Shown piece after piece: positions 27,957 to 38,539 of a stretch of 41,696 nt of DNA. Position numbers and translations under genes: made by a program. Position 1 is the stretch's first letter; each line of letters begins with the position of its first letter. Origin of the DNA: Burkholderiales bacterium. GTDB taxonomy: Bacteria; Pseudomonadota; Gammaproteobacteria; Burkholderiales; Burkholderiaceae_C. The stretch covers positions 33,519 through 75,214 of the forward strand of contig JAIXKN010000059.1 in NCBI GenBank assembly GCA_026932425.1, in the 5' to 3' direction. The notes beneath the pieces were generated by a model, which saw only the letters and a program-made list of their open reading frames with translations, was not told the DNA's origin and ran no database searches.

Positions 27957-27962
27957 ACTATA
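27957..27962 (-). promoter_or_regulatory. Candidate -10 element of tRNA-Arg
   Basis: TATAGT on the minus strand, five of six matches, 12 nt before the tRNA 5' end. A possible TGGACG -35 (27982-27987) is at a long 19-bp spacing. Confidence 0.45.
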
Positions 27963-28051
27963 GCACGCCGCTCGGCGCACACGTCCAGTCCCCGCGCTGC
28001 TTGCTGTCGCGTCATGCGGGAAGCGCGACCCGCCGGCCGACCCCGCCAGCG

Positions 28052-29299
28052 TCAATCCAGCGCCGCCGCGGCGCGCTCGCACTCCTGGGCGGCGAGCTCG
28101 TCACCGCGCTCGCGCGCAAGCTGCGCCAGCACGCGCCACGAGCGCCGGCGCACGCGCGTCGGCAGCGCCTGCGCATTGGCGCTCTGCTCGAGCAGGCGTC
28201 GCGCCTTGCCCCAGAGCTGGCGGTCGGCGTAGGCCATGCCGACGGCGGCCGCCACCGCGCTCTCCAGGCCATGCGTCTCCAGCGCCGACTCCAGCCGCGG
28301 CAGCCAGTCGTGCTCGATCCCGGCGGCGGCCTCGAAGAGCGCGAGCGCCACCGCTTCGCGGTCGTCGCGCTCGAGCGCATCGAGATGCTCCCAGAACGGC
28401 TGCAGCCATTGCCGCGCAAGCTGGGCTCCGCCGAGCACCACCGCGCGCCGGGCCGCACGCGCGGCCACCGCGGCATCGTGCCGATCGCTGTCGTCCAGCT
28501 GTTCCCACAGACGCTGCAACTGCTGCTGGTCGTGCACCTCGTCGATCGCTTCGGCGGCGAGCGAGCGCAGCAGTCCGCGCGCGGCCGTCGGCGTGAAGCC
28601 CTGGTGCTTGGCCAGCAGCCGCGCCGTATGCAGCGCCTGCAGCGGGCGCCGCTGCAGCCGACTGGCCTGCAGCTTCAGGCGCAGCGCCTGCGTCCGCCGC
28701 GCCACGCCCGCCGGAAGCCGATCGAGCAGTTCCGCGGCGCGGTCGGCATCCAGGTCCTCGAGCGCCCATTCGGCGGCAAGCAGACGAGCGCCATCCTCCA
28801 CGCCGTGCGCGTTGCTGCGCGGCACCTCCGCCTGCCAGAGCGCCTGCATCAACGCATCCCGGCGCGGGCGGTCCTGCAGGCGGTGCAGGCTGCTCGCGGC
28901 CAGCATGCGCGCGAGCATCGCGAACTCGGCATCGGAGCGCAGCTGCGGAACGTCGTCACGCAGGGCCAGGGCCTTGAGCGCCGCCTTGTGCGCCCGTGAA
29001 TAACGGGCGCTGAAGTGTTCGGCGAGCGCCTCGCGCATCGCCGCATGTGCGGCGCGCTCGCGCCGCAGCGCGCGCCACTGGCTCGCACGCTCGGGCAGCG
29101 TCAGGAGCGAGCGCAGCGCGTGCACCGCCGAGAACAGCAGCGCGACGACGCCAAGCATCAGCAGCACGAAGAGGTTGAGCGACAGCTCGGTGCGCCACTT
29201 CGACCAGTAGATGGTCACGAGGCCGTCGTTGCTGCCCAGCGTGATCGCCGCGACCACCGCGACGACGCCCAGCAGCAGGAACCAGATGATGCTGCGCAT
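28052..29299 (-). CDS. hemY: HemY-like membrane protein with TPR region
   Basis: 415 residues. Two N-terminal membrane segments (about 3-20 and 42-60) enclose the HemY_N signature TLGSNDGLVTIYWSKWRTELSLNL; the rest is a long alpha-helical, Ala/Arg/Leu-rich TPR-like domain. This is the proteobacterial HemY encoded in haem operons, not the protoporphyrinogen oxidase of the same name in Bacillus. It is thought to interact with late haem-synthesis enzymes at the inner membrane, but its biochemical role is not settled. ATG 29299 lies 30 nt after the hemX stop, last in the hemC-hemD-hemX-hemY operon. Confidence 0.92.
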   Translation of the reverse strand: MRSIIWFLLLGVVAVVAAITLGSNDGLVTIYWSKWRTELSLNLFVLLMLGVVALLFSAVHALRSLLTLPERASQWRALRRERAAHAAMREALAEHFSARYSRAHKAALKALALRDDVPQLRSDAEFAMLARMLAASSLHRLQDRPRRDALMQALWQAEVPRSNAHGVEDGARLLAAEWALEDLDADRAAELLDRLPAGVARRTQALRLKLQASRLQRRPLQALHTARLLAKHQGFTPTAARGLLRSLAAEAIDEVHDQQQLQRLWEQLDDSDRHDAAVAARAARRAVVLGGAQLARQWLQPFWEHLDALERDDREAVALALFEAAAGIEHDWLPRLESALETHGLESAVAAAVGMAYADRQLWGKARRLLEQSANAQALPTRVRRRSWRVLAQLARERGDELAAQECERAAAALD

Positions 29300-29329
29300 G
29301 TCGGCCGGCTGCTCGCAGCGGGCCCGGCG

Positions 29330-30514
29330 TCAGCGACCGGCCGCGGCCGAGATGGCCGCCAGCGTCGCGTCGGGCCGCGGGATGGTGAGCGAGCGCGCCT
29401 GAACGGTGACCTGCCGCACCGCCTCGAGGGCCGAGACGACGCGCGGCGATCCGCGCTCGAAATAGCGTTCGAGCGCCAGGCGCGCATCGCGCAGGTCCGA
29501 TTGCGCGATGTCGAACTGCCGGCTGAGCAGCGCCACGCGAGCGTTGAGCAGCCTCAGCTTGAGGTTCTCGCGCAGGAAGAAGGCCTGCTCGGGCGCGATC
29601 AGCATGGCCTCGGGCACATCGATGCGGGTGACGCGCACGAGCGAGCGCACCTCGTCGCCGATGTGTGCGAGCATCTGCGACCAGCCATCGCCGAGCGAAC
29701 CGATCCAGCCGCCCGCCGCCTCCGGGGTCGCCGGGACGGCGGAAGCCGCCGATCCCGCTGCCGGCTCTGTCTCCACCGTCGCCGCGCCCCGCACCGGCGC
29801 CCGCGCACGCGTCTTTGCAGGGCGGCGGTCCACCGCCGCCAGCAGCGGCAGCTCGTCGACGAGGCGGATCACCTCGTCCAGACGCAGACTGAGGAGCGGC
29901 AGGTCGGTCGCACCGGCGGTACGCGCCTTCTCGATGTCCGCCGCGATCGCACGCCGCACGCCCTCCAGGCGCGGCTCGTCGTGGCGCGCGAGCCGCTCGT
30001 CGGCCTGCCGCAACACCGTGACCAGCGGATCGACGCTGCCCGTGATCGCACTCTGCTGCAGGCCCACGCGGATCGCAGCCTCGACGTCGGCGAGCACGTT
30101 CTCGTCGCGCGAACGCGCCATCGACTGGATCAGCTCCTCGATCTGCGAGCGCTGTATCGAGGTCTCGGCCACGCGCGCCTCGAGCAACGTCTGCTTGGCC
30201 GCCAGATCGCGCGTGGCCTCCTGCGCCTGCAACGCGAGCAGGCGCGCCTCGGCGGCCTGCGCTCCGCTGTCCTGCTGGCGCTTGACGAGTTCGCCTTCGA
30301 GCAGCTTGACGCGCTGCTGCGCATTCCAGCCCAGGACCAGCGCCGCGGTCGCGAGCACCAGCAGCAGCGCTGCTGCCGCTGCCAGCCAGCGCTCCGGCCC
30401 CGAGGCGACAGGTACGGCTGGAACGGTGGATGCGGCGGCCGCGTGCGGTGCAGCGGCAGTGACCGGCGCGGCCTCGGAAGCAGCGGCGGGCGAGGTGACG
30501 GGGGTGTCGCTCAC
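29330..30514 (-). CDS. hemX: HemX-like membrane protein (annotated at times as uroporphyrinogen-III C-methyltransferase)
   Basis: 394 residues from GTG 30514. An Ala/Pro-rich cytoplasmic N terminus precedes one membrane segment (about 43-62), a coiled coil at roughly 64-130 and the HemX domain (VDPLVTVLRQADERLAR, APEQAFFLRENLKLRLLNARVALLSR). Despite the name often given, it lacks the methyltransferase SAM motifs, so a scaffold or regulatory role in haem synthesis is more likely. It starts 13 nt after the hemD stop. TAGAAT overlaps the hemD stop codon 10 nt upstream, so an internal promoter is possible. Confidence 0.9.
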   Translation of the reverse strand: MSDTPVTSPAAASEAAPVTAAAPHAAAASTVPAVPVASGPERWLAAAAALLLVLATAALVLGWNAQQRVKLLEGELVKRQQDSGAQAAEARLLALQAQEATRDLAAKQTLLEARVAETSIQRSQIEELIQSMARSRDENVLADVEAAIRVGLQQSAITGSVDPLVTVLRQADERLARHDEPRLEGVRRAIAADIEKARTAGATDLPLLSLRLDEVIRLVDELPLLAAVDRRPAKTRARAPVRGAATVETEPAAGSAASAVPATPEAAGGWIGSLGDGWSQMLAHIGDEVRSLVRVTRIDVPEAMLIAPEQAFFLRENLKLRLLNARVALLSRQFDIAQSDLRDARLALERYFERGSPRVVSALEAVRQVTVQARSLTIPRPDATLAAISAAAGR

Positions 30515-30524
30515 GGCGCTCGGG

Positions 30525-30530
30525 ATTCTA
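30525..30530 (-). promoter_or_regulatory. Candidate internal -10 element between hemD and hemX
   Basis: TAGAAT on the minus strand, five of six matches, includes the TAG stop of hemD and lies 10 nt before the hemX GTG. It may be fortuitous because the stop codon supplies half of it. Confidence 0.2.
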
Positions 30531-31310
30531 TCGGTGCGGATCCGGCCCGCCCGACTCCTCTGCGCCGATCAGCGCCCGCACCACGTCCTGCGCATGCAGG
30601 CCGACTTCTTCGACGCGCCCGAAGCCCAGTTCGCGGGCGCGCACGGCGATGCGGGGGTGGGTGACCAGGGCACGCGAGCCGGATGGATCGAAACTCGGGC
30701 AGATCATGGCCAGGTTCGCGATCGCCTCGCTGCTGCTGAAATGCCAGCAGTGCGCCTGCGGCTGCGCGAGCGCCGCGGCCAGCACCCCGCGCATCGCGTC
30801 ATCGGGCACCGGGACCAGGCGGCGATAGGCAGCGAGGAACTGCAGCCGGGCACCCGCCGCACGCAGTTGCTCGGCCAGCCAGTCGCGTCCGTGCTCGCCG
30901 CGCACCACCAGCACCCGCTTCCCGGTCCAGTCGCGAGCGTAGAGGCGCCGCTCCCAGAGCGTGTCGGTGTCGAACGGGCCCTGGGCGCCGGGGTCGAGCA
31001 CCTGCGAGCGCTGCACGCCTGCAGCCAGCAGTGCCGCGGTCGTGCCGGGGCCGCTCGAGCCGGCGAGCACCTCCGCGGGCCACCCACTCAGGACCGGACG
31101 CGCGGCGAAGAACTGCTCGACGGCATTGGCGCTGACGAACATCGCGAACGCGACCTGCGGCAACTCCGCCCACGCGCGGCGCACGGCTTGCGGGTCCGCC
31201 GGCCCGGCGATCTCGATCAGCGGCAGCGCGACCGCTTCGGCCCCCAGCGAGCGCAGCTCGCACACGAGCCGCTGCCCCTGCGCCGCCGGCCGGGTGACGA
31301 CCACGCGCAT
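30528..31310 (-). CDS. hemD: Uroporphyrinogen-III synthase
   Basis: 260 residues. The sequence opens with MRVVVTRPAAQGQRLVCELRSLGAEAVALPLIEI, typical of HemD, and has MFVSANAVEQFF, VLVVRGEHGRDWLAEQL and HFSSSEAIANL. HemD cyclises hydroxymethylbilane with inversion of ring D, giving uroporphyrinogen III for haem, sirohaem and cobalamin. The family is poorly conserved, so operon position is important support. The ATG at 31310 is 14 nt after the hemC stop; the open frame upstream of it is a shadow of hemC. Confidence 0.94.
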   Translation of the reverse strand: MRVVVTRPAAQGQRLVCELRSLGAEAVALPLIEIAGPADPQAVRRAWAELPQVAFAMFVSANAVEQFFAARPVLSGWPAEVLAGSSGPGTTAALLAAGVQRSQVLDPGAQGPFDTDTLWERRLYARDWTGKRVLVVRGEHGRDWLAEQLRAAGARLQFLAAYRRLVPVPDDAMRGVLAAALAQPQAHCWHFSSSEAIANLAMICPSFDPSGSRALVTHPRIAVRARELGFGRVEEVGLHAQDVVRALIGAEESGGPDPHR

Positions 31311-31324
31311 GCGGCAATCCGCGC

Positions 31325-32272
31325 TCAGGTGGTCCCAGGCGGCGGGGCTGCGTCCAGGTAGCGCCCCGCGCCGGCCGTTCGCAGTGCCGCTGCCGCCCGT
31401 TCGCCGAGCGCGGTGGCCTGCTGCGCGTCGGCAGGCGCAGCACGCGCCTGCGTGCGCAGCAGGGGTTCCCGCCACGCGCTGCCATGCCCGAGAGCCGCCT
31501 CCAGCACCAGTTCCCCGTCTTCCCAGCGCGCGTGGGCAGCCAGCGGCATGCTGCAGCTCCCGCCGAGCGCGCGCGAGACCGCGCGTTCCGCGTGCGCGGC
31601 CAGCCAGGTCGGCGGATGCGCCAGCGGCTCCAGCATCGCCCTCAGCTCGCCCACGTCTTCACGGACTTCGAGCGCGAGCGCACCCTGCCCGGCCGCCGGA
31701 ATCATCTCGTCGACTGCGAACCGGCTGCGGATGCGCGCCTCCAGCCCCAGGCGCTTGAGGCCCGCGGCAGCGAGCACGATGGCGTCGAAGCCGCCTTCGT
31801 CGAGCTTGCGCAGCCGCGTGTCGAGATTGCCTCGCAGCGGCTCGATGCGCAGGTCGGGCCGCCGCGCGAGCAGCTGGACGATCCGCCGCAGGCTCGAGGT
31901 CCCGACGACCGCGCCTTGCGGCAGGTCATCGAGGCTGCCGTGGTGATTGGAGACGAAGGCGTCGCGCGGATCCTCGCGCTCGAGGACCGCGGCGAGCACG
32001 AAGCCCGGTGGCAGATCCATCGGGACATCCTTGAGCGAATGGACGGCCAGCTGCGCGCGACCCTCCTCGAGCGCGGTCTCCAGTTCCTTGACGAACAGGC
32101 CCTTGCCGCCGATCTTCGACAGTGCGCGGTCGAGGATGCGGTCGCCATGCGTCGTCATGCCCAGCAGTTCGACCGAGAGGCCCAGCCGCTGCATCAGCAG
32201 CTCGCGCACATGCTCGGCCTGCCACAGCGCAAGCCGGCTCTCGCGGGTGGCAATGATCGTGGTGGGATTCAT
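31325..32272 (-). CDS. hemC: Hydroxymethylbilane synthase (porphobilinogen deaminase)
   Basis: 315 residues. The catalytic Asp82 in VHSLKDVP and Cys240 in GGSCSMPL, to which the dipyrromethane cofactor attaches, are both present, along with [31 protein letters not shown] and GTSSLRR. It polymerises four porphobilinogens to hydroxymethylbilane. I chose ATG 32272 ([17 protein letters not shown]). GATAAT sits exactly 6 nt upstream of it and there is no Shine-Dalgarno, suggesting a leaderless mRNA. A longer in-frame ATG at 32305 would place the promoter inside the gene. First gene of the hem operon. Confidence 0.96.
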   Translation of the reverse strand: MNPTTIIATRESRLALWQAEHVRELLMQRLGLSVELLGMTTHGDRILDRALSKIGGKGLFVKELETALEEGRAQLAVHSLKDVPMDLPPGFVLAAVLEREDPRDAFVSNHHGSLDDLPQGAVVGTSSLRRIVQLLARRPDLRIEPLRGNLDTRLRKLDEGGFDAIVLAAAGLKRLGLEARIRSRFAVDEMIPAAGQGALALEVREDVGELRAMLEPLAHPPTWLAAHAERAVSRALGGSCSMPLAAHARWEDGELVLEAALGHGSAWREPLLRTQARAAPADAQQATALGERAAAALRTAGAGRYLDAAPPPGTT

Positions 32273-32278
32273 CGGGCC

Positions 32279-32284
32279 ATTATC
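32279..32284 (-). promoter_or_regulatory. Candidate -10 element of the hemC operon, 6 nt before the start codon
   Basis: GATAAT on the minus strand, five of six matches. With the normal 6-nt interval the transcript would begin exactly at the A of ATG. No -35 evident. Confidence 0.45.
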
Positions 32285-32327
32285 GCCAGCGCCGGAGCGC
32301 GCCACGTCCGCCGCCTGGGCGCTCGTG

Positions 32328-32333
32328 CATCAT
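32328..32333 (+). promoter_or_regulatory. Candidate -10 element of the GT-C-like gene, 6 nt before the start codon
   Basis: CATCAT, four of six matches, stands exactly 6 nt before GTG 32340. Weak on its own; listed because it repeats the geometry seen at hemC, roxA and yhbY. Confidence 0.25.
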
Positions 32334-32339
32334 CGGCGC

Positions 32340-34013
32340 GTGAGCATTCCCCGCCCTGCCCTCGTGACCCTGCGCGCCGCACGGCGCCTGCCGCGCGTGG
32401 CGCTGCTGGCGCTGGTGGCCGCGTACCTGCTCCCCGGCCTCTTCGGCCGCGATCCCTGGCGGCATGCCGATCTCAGCACCTTCGGCCAGATGCTGGCCAT
32501 CGCCGAGGGTCGCAGCGGCTGGCTGGCGCCGATGCTCGGCGGCGTGCCCGGAGACGCCGCGCTGCTGCCGCACTGGCTGGGCGCCGGCGCGATCCTGCTG
32601 CTCTCGCCGCTGGTCGACGCCCCGCTGGCGGCCCGCCTCGCCTTTGCCGCGCTGCTGGCGCTGACGCTCTTCCTGACCTGGGCAACGACCTACCATCTTG
32701 CGCTCACCGATGCGGCGCAGCCGCTGCCGCTGGCCTTCGGCGGCGAGGCCGACCCGGTCGACTACGCCCGTGCGATCGCCGACGCGTCGGTGCTCGCGCT
32801 GATGGCCACCCTCGGGCTGCTGCAGCTGGGCCACGAGACGACGCCGGAGCTGGCCCAGCTCGCCTGCGTCTCGCTGTTTGCCTACGCGCTTGCGGCTGCA
32901 CCGTTCCGGCGCTGGAAGCCCAGGCTGGCGGTGCTCGCAGCGCTGCCGCTGCTGGCCGGCAGCGGCGGACCGACGATGGCGCTGGTGATGGGACTGGCCG
33001 GCGCCGAGGTCTGCCGGCGTTCGGGCTACCCGGCGGTGCGGGCCTTCATGCGTTGGGTGGTCGGCGCCACCGCACTCGCCGTCGCGCTGAGCGTCGCGCT
33101 CGACGCCTGGGAGTGGCGGCTGGCGGCACCCGAATGGCGCAGCCTGTTCTCGATCCCGCGCCAGTGGCTGTGGTTCATGTGGCCGACCTGGCCGCTGGCG
33201 CTGTGGACGCTGTGGCGCTGGCGACATTACGTCGCGCATCGCCACCTGGCCGTACCCCTGGCCGTGATCGTCACCGCGCTGGCGGCCAACCTCGCGATGG
33301 GCGGTTCCGATCGCGCGCTGATGCTCGGCCTCCCCGGTCTGGCGGTGCTCGCAGCCTTCGCGCTGCCGACCCTGCAGCGCAGCGCCAGTGCGGCGATCGA
33401 CTGGTTCTCGATGTTCTTCTTCAGCGCGGCCGCGATCACCATCTGGGTGCTCTACAGCGCGATGCAGACCGGGACGCCAAGCAAACCGGCGGCCAACATC
33501 GCCAAGCTCGCGCCAGGCTTCGAGCCGCGCTTCTCGACGCTGGCACTCGCCGCCGCCGTGCTCGGAACGCTCGCGTGGCTGTGGCTGGTGCGCTGGCGCA
33601 CCGGGCGACACCAGGAAGCGCTCTGGAAGAGCCTGGTGCTGCCGGCCGGCGGCGTGGCGCTGTGCTGGCTGCTGACGATGACCCTGCTGCTGCCGCCGCT
33701 GGACTACGCGCGCAGCAATCGCGCGCTGGTGCAGCGCATCGCGCCCCACGTGCAGGCCGACGAGTGCATCGCCGCCCCGCGCGCAGCAACCTCGCTCGTC
33801 GCCGCCCTCGAGGTGTTCGGACGCTGGCAGGTCGACGCTCGCAGCGACGCCGCCGAAGGATCCTGCGGACTGCTGCTGCGGGTCGGGGAAGGCACGCAGG
33901 CACCGCGGATTGCGGGATGGACGCTGGCCGCGACGCTGACGCGCCCCACCGATCGCAAGGAGCGCACCTGGATCTATCGGCGATCACTTGCGGCGGGCAC
34001 GAGCGCAGGCTGA
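32340..34013 (+). CDS. Polytopic membrane protein, GT-C/ArnT-like glycosyltransferase-related
   Basis: 557 residues from GTG 32340, with roughly ten or more hydrophobic segments between residues 15 and 455 and a C-terminal soluble part of about 100 residues. The first external loop, LLPGLFGRDPWRHADLSTFGQMLAIAEG, resembles the loop of PMT/ArnT-type GT-C transferases, which carries the catalytic acidic residue. The C-terminal part contains a DECIAAPRA segment with repeated CxxxR-like spacing. Those enzymes move a sugar from a lipid carrier to lipid A, protein or other acceptors. No donor or acceptor gene is nearby, so substrate is unknown, and a non-enzymatic relative is possible. It is divergent from hemC and converges on glmM. 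Confidence 0.75.
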   Translation: MSIPRPALVTLRAARRLPRVALLALVAAYLLPGLFGRDPWRHADLSTFGQMLAIAEGRSGWLAPMLGGVPGDAALLPHWLGAGAILLLSPLVDAPLAARLAFAALLALTLFLTWATTYHLALTDAAQPLPLAFGGEADPVDYARAIADASVLALMATLGLLQLGHETTPELAQLACVSLFAYALAAAPFRRWKPRLAVLAALPLLAGSGGPTMALVMGLAGAEVCRRSGYPAVRAFMRWVVGATALAVALSVALDAWEWRLAAPEWRSLFSIPRQWLWFMWPTWPLALWTLWRWRHYVAHRHLAVPLAVIVTALAANLAMGGSDRALMLGLPGLAVLAAFALPTLQRSASAAIDWFSMFFFSAAAITIWVLYSAMQTGTPSKPAANIAKLAPGFEPRFSTLALAAAVLGTLAWLWLVRWRTGRHQEALWKSLVLPAGGVALCWLLTMTLLLPPLDYARSNRALVQRIAPHVQADECIAAPRAATSLVAALEVFGRWQVDARSDAAEGSCGLLLRVGEGTQAPRIAGWTLAATLTRPTDRKERTWIYRRSLAAGTSAG

Positions 34014-34068
34014 AGCCGCAAGGCCGCGGCCCGACCGCAGCGCACGGCCGCCGCCCGCCGCCTCCAGC

Positions 34069-35400
34069 TCAGGCCTGTGCCGCGGCCGCCAGATGCTCGG
34101 CGCAGCGCCGACCGAGTTCGGCGTCCCGCGCCTCGACCATCACGCGCAGCACCGGCTCCGTGCCGCTGGCGCGGATGAGAATGCGCCCTGCGTCCCCCAG
34201 ATCGCGCGCGACGCTGCGTTGGGCGTCGTCGAGCTGGCTGTTGCGCCTCCAGTCGCTGCCCTCGCGCAGGCGCACGTTGATCATCGTCTGCGGGAACAGG
34301 TTCACATCCTCCAGCAGGGCCGAGAGCGAGCGGCCATTGCGGCGGATTGCCTGCATCACCTGCAGCGCGCTGACGATGCCGTCACCCGTCGTGTGGCGGT
34401 CCAGCGCCAGCAAATGCCCCGAGCCTTCGCCGCCCAGTTGCCAGCCGCGGGCGACCAGTTCCTCCAGCACGTAGCGGTCTCCGACCTTGGCGCGCACGAG
34501 CGGGATCGACAGGCGCTGCAAGGCCAGCTCCACCGCCATGTTCGTCATCTGCGTGCCGACGACGCCGGCCACCTTCTCGCCCTTGGCGAGCCGGTCCGCG
34601 GCGATCACGTAGAGGAGCTCATCGCCGTTGTAGAGCCGCCCGGCGCCGTCGACCATCTGCAGCCGGTCGGCATCACCGTCGAGTGCAATACCGTAATCGG
34701 CGCGATGCTCGGCGACCGCCTTGACGAGCGCATCGGGCGCAGTCGCACCCACACCCTGGTTGATGTTCAGCCCGTCGGGCTGCACGCCGATCGGCACGAC
34801 GATCGCGCCCAGTTCGTGAAAGACCTTGGGCGCGATCTGATAGGCGGCGCCGTGCGCGGCGTCGACGACGATCGTCATGCCGCGCAGCGACAGGCTGTGC
34901 GGCACCGTGCTCTTGCAGAACTCGATGTAGCGCCCGCCCGCATCCGTCAGCCGGCGCGCGCGTCCGAGCGCTGCCGAACCGACCCAGTGCGGCTCCTGCT
35001 CGAGCGCGGCCTCGACGTCCAGCTCCCACTGGTCGGGCAGCTTCTCGCCCTGGGCGGAGAAGAACTTGACGCCGTTGTCACCGAAGGGGTTGTGCGAGGC
35101 GCTGATCACCACGCCCAGATCCAGACGCAGCGCTCGCGTCAGGTAGGCGACTCCAGGGGTGGGCAGCGGGCCGCTGAGCAGCACATCGACCCCTGCCGAC
35201 GCGAAGCCCGCCTCGAGCGCCGATTCGAGCATGTAGCCCGAAATGCGCGTGTCCTTGCCGATGACGACGGCCGGGTGCTCGCTGCCGCGCCGCAGCACCT
35301 GTCCCACCGCGTGCCCCAGGCGCAGCATGAAGTCGGGGGTGATCGGGCGCTGGCCGACGGTGCCGCGGATGCCGTCGGTGCCGAAGTATTTTCTGCTCAT
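34069..35400 (-). CDS. glmM: Phosphoglucosamine mutase
   Basis: 443 residues. It opens with [20 protein letters not shown], has the phosphoserine loop [12 protein letters not shown] with Ser102, a metal loop GDADR near residue 240, the sugar-binding GGEGSGHLL and the C-terminal phosphate-binding [14 protein letters not shown]. GlmM converts glucosamine-6-phosphate to glucosamine-1-phosphate for peptidoglycan and lipopolysaccharide. ATG 35400 has AAGGA 8 nt upstream; the longer frame upstream is non-conserved. It follows ftsH after a 205-bp gap in which folP, the usual neighbour, is missing. Confidence 0.97.
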   Translation of the reverse strand: MSRKYFGTDGIRGTVGQRPITPDFMLRLGHAVGQVLRRGSEHPAVVIGKDTRISGYMLESALEAGFASAGVDVLLSGPLPTPGVAYLTRALRLDLGVVISASHNPFGDNGVKFFSAQGEKLPDQWELDVEAALEQEPHWVGSAALGRARRLTDAGGRYIEFCKSTVPHSLSLRGMTIVVDAAHGAAYQIAPKVFHELGAIVVPIGVQPDGLNINQGVGATAPDALVKAVAEHRADYGIALDGDADRLQMVDGAGRLYNGDELLYVIAADRLAKGEKVAGVVGTQMTNMAVELALQRLSIPLVRAKVGDRYVLEELVARGWQLGGEGSGHLLALDRHTTGDGIVSALQVMQAIRRNGRSLSALLEDVNLFPQTMINVRLREGSDWRRNSQLDDAQRSVARDLGDAGRILIRASGTEPVLRVMVEARDAELGRRCAEHLAAAAQA

Positions 35401-35531
35401 GATCGGGTTCCTTGCCGCGGCGATTGTCGGCTCTGGGATCGGCGCCGAAACAACCCGCCGCGGCCCAAGTTGTGACGGGTTGAACGGTGCCGGGCCGCGT
35501 CGCAGCAGTCCTCGGGCGCCTGCAACGAGCA

Positions 35532-35549
35532 CGGGGCCCGCAGGCCCCG
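35532..35549 (-). terminator. GC-rich hairpin downstream of ftsH
   Basis: CGGGGCC and GGCCCCG form a 7-bp stem with a 4-base loop, 57 nt after the ftsH stop. There is no T-tract, so termination is uncertain. The rest of the 205-bp ftsH-glmM gap shows no gene. Confidence 0.35.
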
Positions 35550-35605
35550 CTTGTCTCACCGGCACGCCAGCAAGTGGCAGCCGGGCCCGCTGCGCTCTGC
35601 CGGCT

Positions 35606-37510
<1,905 letters not shown>

Positions 37511-37562
37511 TGCGACTCCTCGGGCCGCGCAGGAGTGCGCAGCCTCAGCCGATATGGGGCCG

Positions 37563-37568
37563 ATTCTA
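37563..37568 (-). promoter_or_regulatory. Candidate -10 element of ftsH
   Basis: TAGAAT on the minus strand, five of six matches, in the 259-bp rlmE-ftsH gap. It would give an ordinary leader of about 46 nt that carries the ftsH ribosome-binding site. No clear -35; the rest of the gap is featureless. Confidence 0.4.
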
Positions 37569-37769
37569 TTCGGGTCAAGCCATCCGAGCCCGGCGAATGG
37601 TCGGCAATTCGGCGCCGATTCCCCCGCCGATTCCGGGGCCGGCCGTCGGCACGGCCCGCGCTCGATCCGCCGCATGGGGGCAGCCGAACGCCGCCCGCCT
37701 GCCGTCGACGGATCCCCTGCCGGCCGGTGTCAATCCAGCCCCGACCGGAACCCGGGCTCAGCCCGCAAG

Positions 37770-38519
37770 TCACGCCGCCGACTCGGCGCTTCCTGCCGTT
37801 CCGACCGCCGGCGGCGCGCCCGCTTGCGCGTGACCCGCCCCCACATCGCGTTCCTTCAGACCGATGCCGACGAGAAAGGTTTCCGCCGAGCGCGCCCGCG
37901 AGGCCTTGGGCTTGAAGGGCTTGACGACGCGAAAGACCCGCTTGAAGGCCTCGACGAGCTGGCTGTAGCCGCTGCCGTGGAACACCTTCGCAACGAGCGC
38001 GCCCTCGGGCCGCAGGTGCGCCTGCGCGAAGTCCAGCGCCAGCTCGACCAGGTCGCTCATCCGCGCGGCGTCGGCGGCAGCCACACCCGAGAGGTTGGGT
38101 GCCATGTCCGAGACGACGACATCCACCGGCCGCCCGCCGAGCTCCGCCTGAAGCGCCTTCAGCGCCGCCTCCTCGCGAAAGTCGCCCTGCAGGAAGCTCA
38201 CCCCCTCGATCGGCTCCATCGGCAGCAGGTCGAGCGCAATCAGCACCGACTCCGCCGATTGCCCGCCGGCGCCGTCGGCTCCTGCAGCCCGCCCTGCCAG
38301 GCGCTGCCGCAGGTATTGGCTCCAGGCGCCCGGCGCCGAGCCCAGGTCGACCACCACCTGCCCGGGGCGAAGCAGCCGGAACACCTCGTCGATCTCCGCG
38401 AGCTTGTACGCGGCGCGGGAGCGGTAGCCCTCGGCCTGGGCGCGGCGCACGTAGGGATCGGTGACGTGGTCGTGCAGCCAGGCCTTGTTCACCTTCCGGC
38501 TGCGGGTCTTGATCTTCAT
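37770..38519 (-). CDS. rlmE: 23S rRNA (uridine-2552-2'-O) methyltransferase RlmE
   Basis: 249 residues. The SAM motif [10 protein letters not shown] is at 58-67, and the catalytic tetrad is complete: Lys39 (AAYKL), Asp138 (VSDMAPN), Lys178 (KVFHGSG) and Glu213 (SAETFLVG). It methylates U2552 in the 23S A-loop during late 50S assembly. Compared with E. coli RlmE there is a Gly/Ala-rich insertion near residues 75-91 and a 30-residue C-terminal tail of low complexity. The ATG at 38519 has no Shine-Dalgarno; TATTAT lies 9 nt upstream. Divergent from yhbY over only 20 bp, and upstream of ftsH. Confidence 0.95.
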   Translation of the reverse strand: MKIKTRSRKVNKAWLHDHVTDPYVRRAQAEGYRSRAAYKLAEIDEVFRLLRPGQVVVDLGSAPGAWSQYLRQRLAGRAAGADGAGGQSAESVLIALDLLPMEPIEGVSFLQGDFREEAALKALQAELGGRPVDVVVSDMAPNLSGVAAADAARMSDLVELALDFAQAHLRPEGALVAKVFHGSGYSQLVEAFKRVFRVVKPFKPKASRARSAETFLVGIGLKERDVGAGHAQAGAPPAVGTAGSAESAA

Positions 38520-38527
38520 CGCGCACC

Positions 38528-38534
38528 GATAATA
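38528..38534. promoter_or_regulatory. Shared symmetric -10 element of rlmE and yhbY
   Basis: The seven bases GATAATA read GATAAT toward yhbY (6 nt before its ATG) and TATTAT toward rlmE (9 nt before its ATG). Each direction matches five of six consensus bases. Predicted start points are 38540 and about 38522, 18 bp apart, giving a leaderless yhbY mRNA and a 3-nt leader for rlmE. Confidence 0.45.
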
Positions 38535-38539
38535 GGTGC

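Noticed and set aside
35401-35605. Degraded folP
   Set aside because: I looked for FolP motifs on the minus strand and found none; the gap is simply short.
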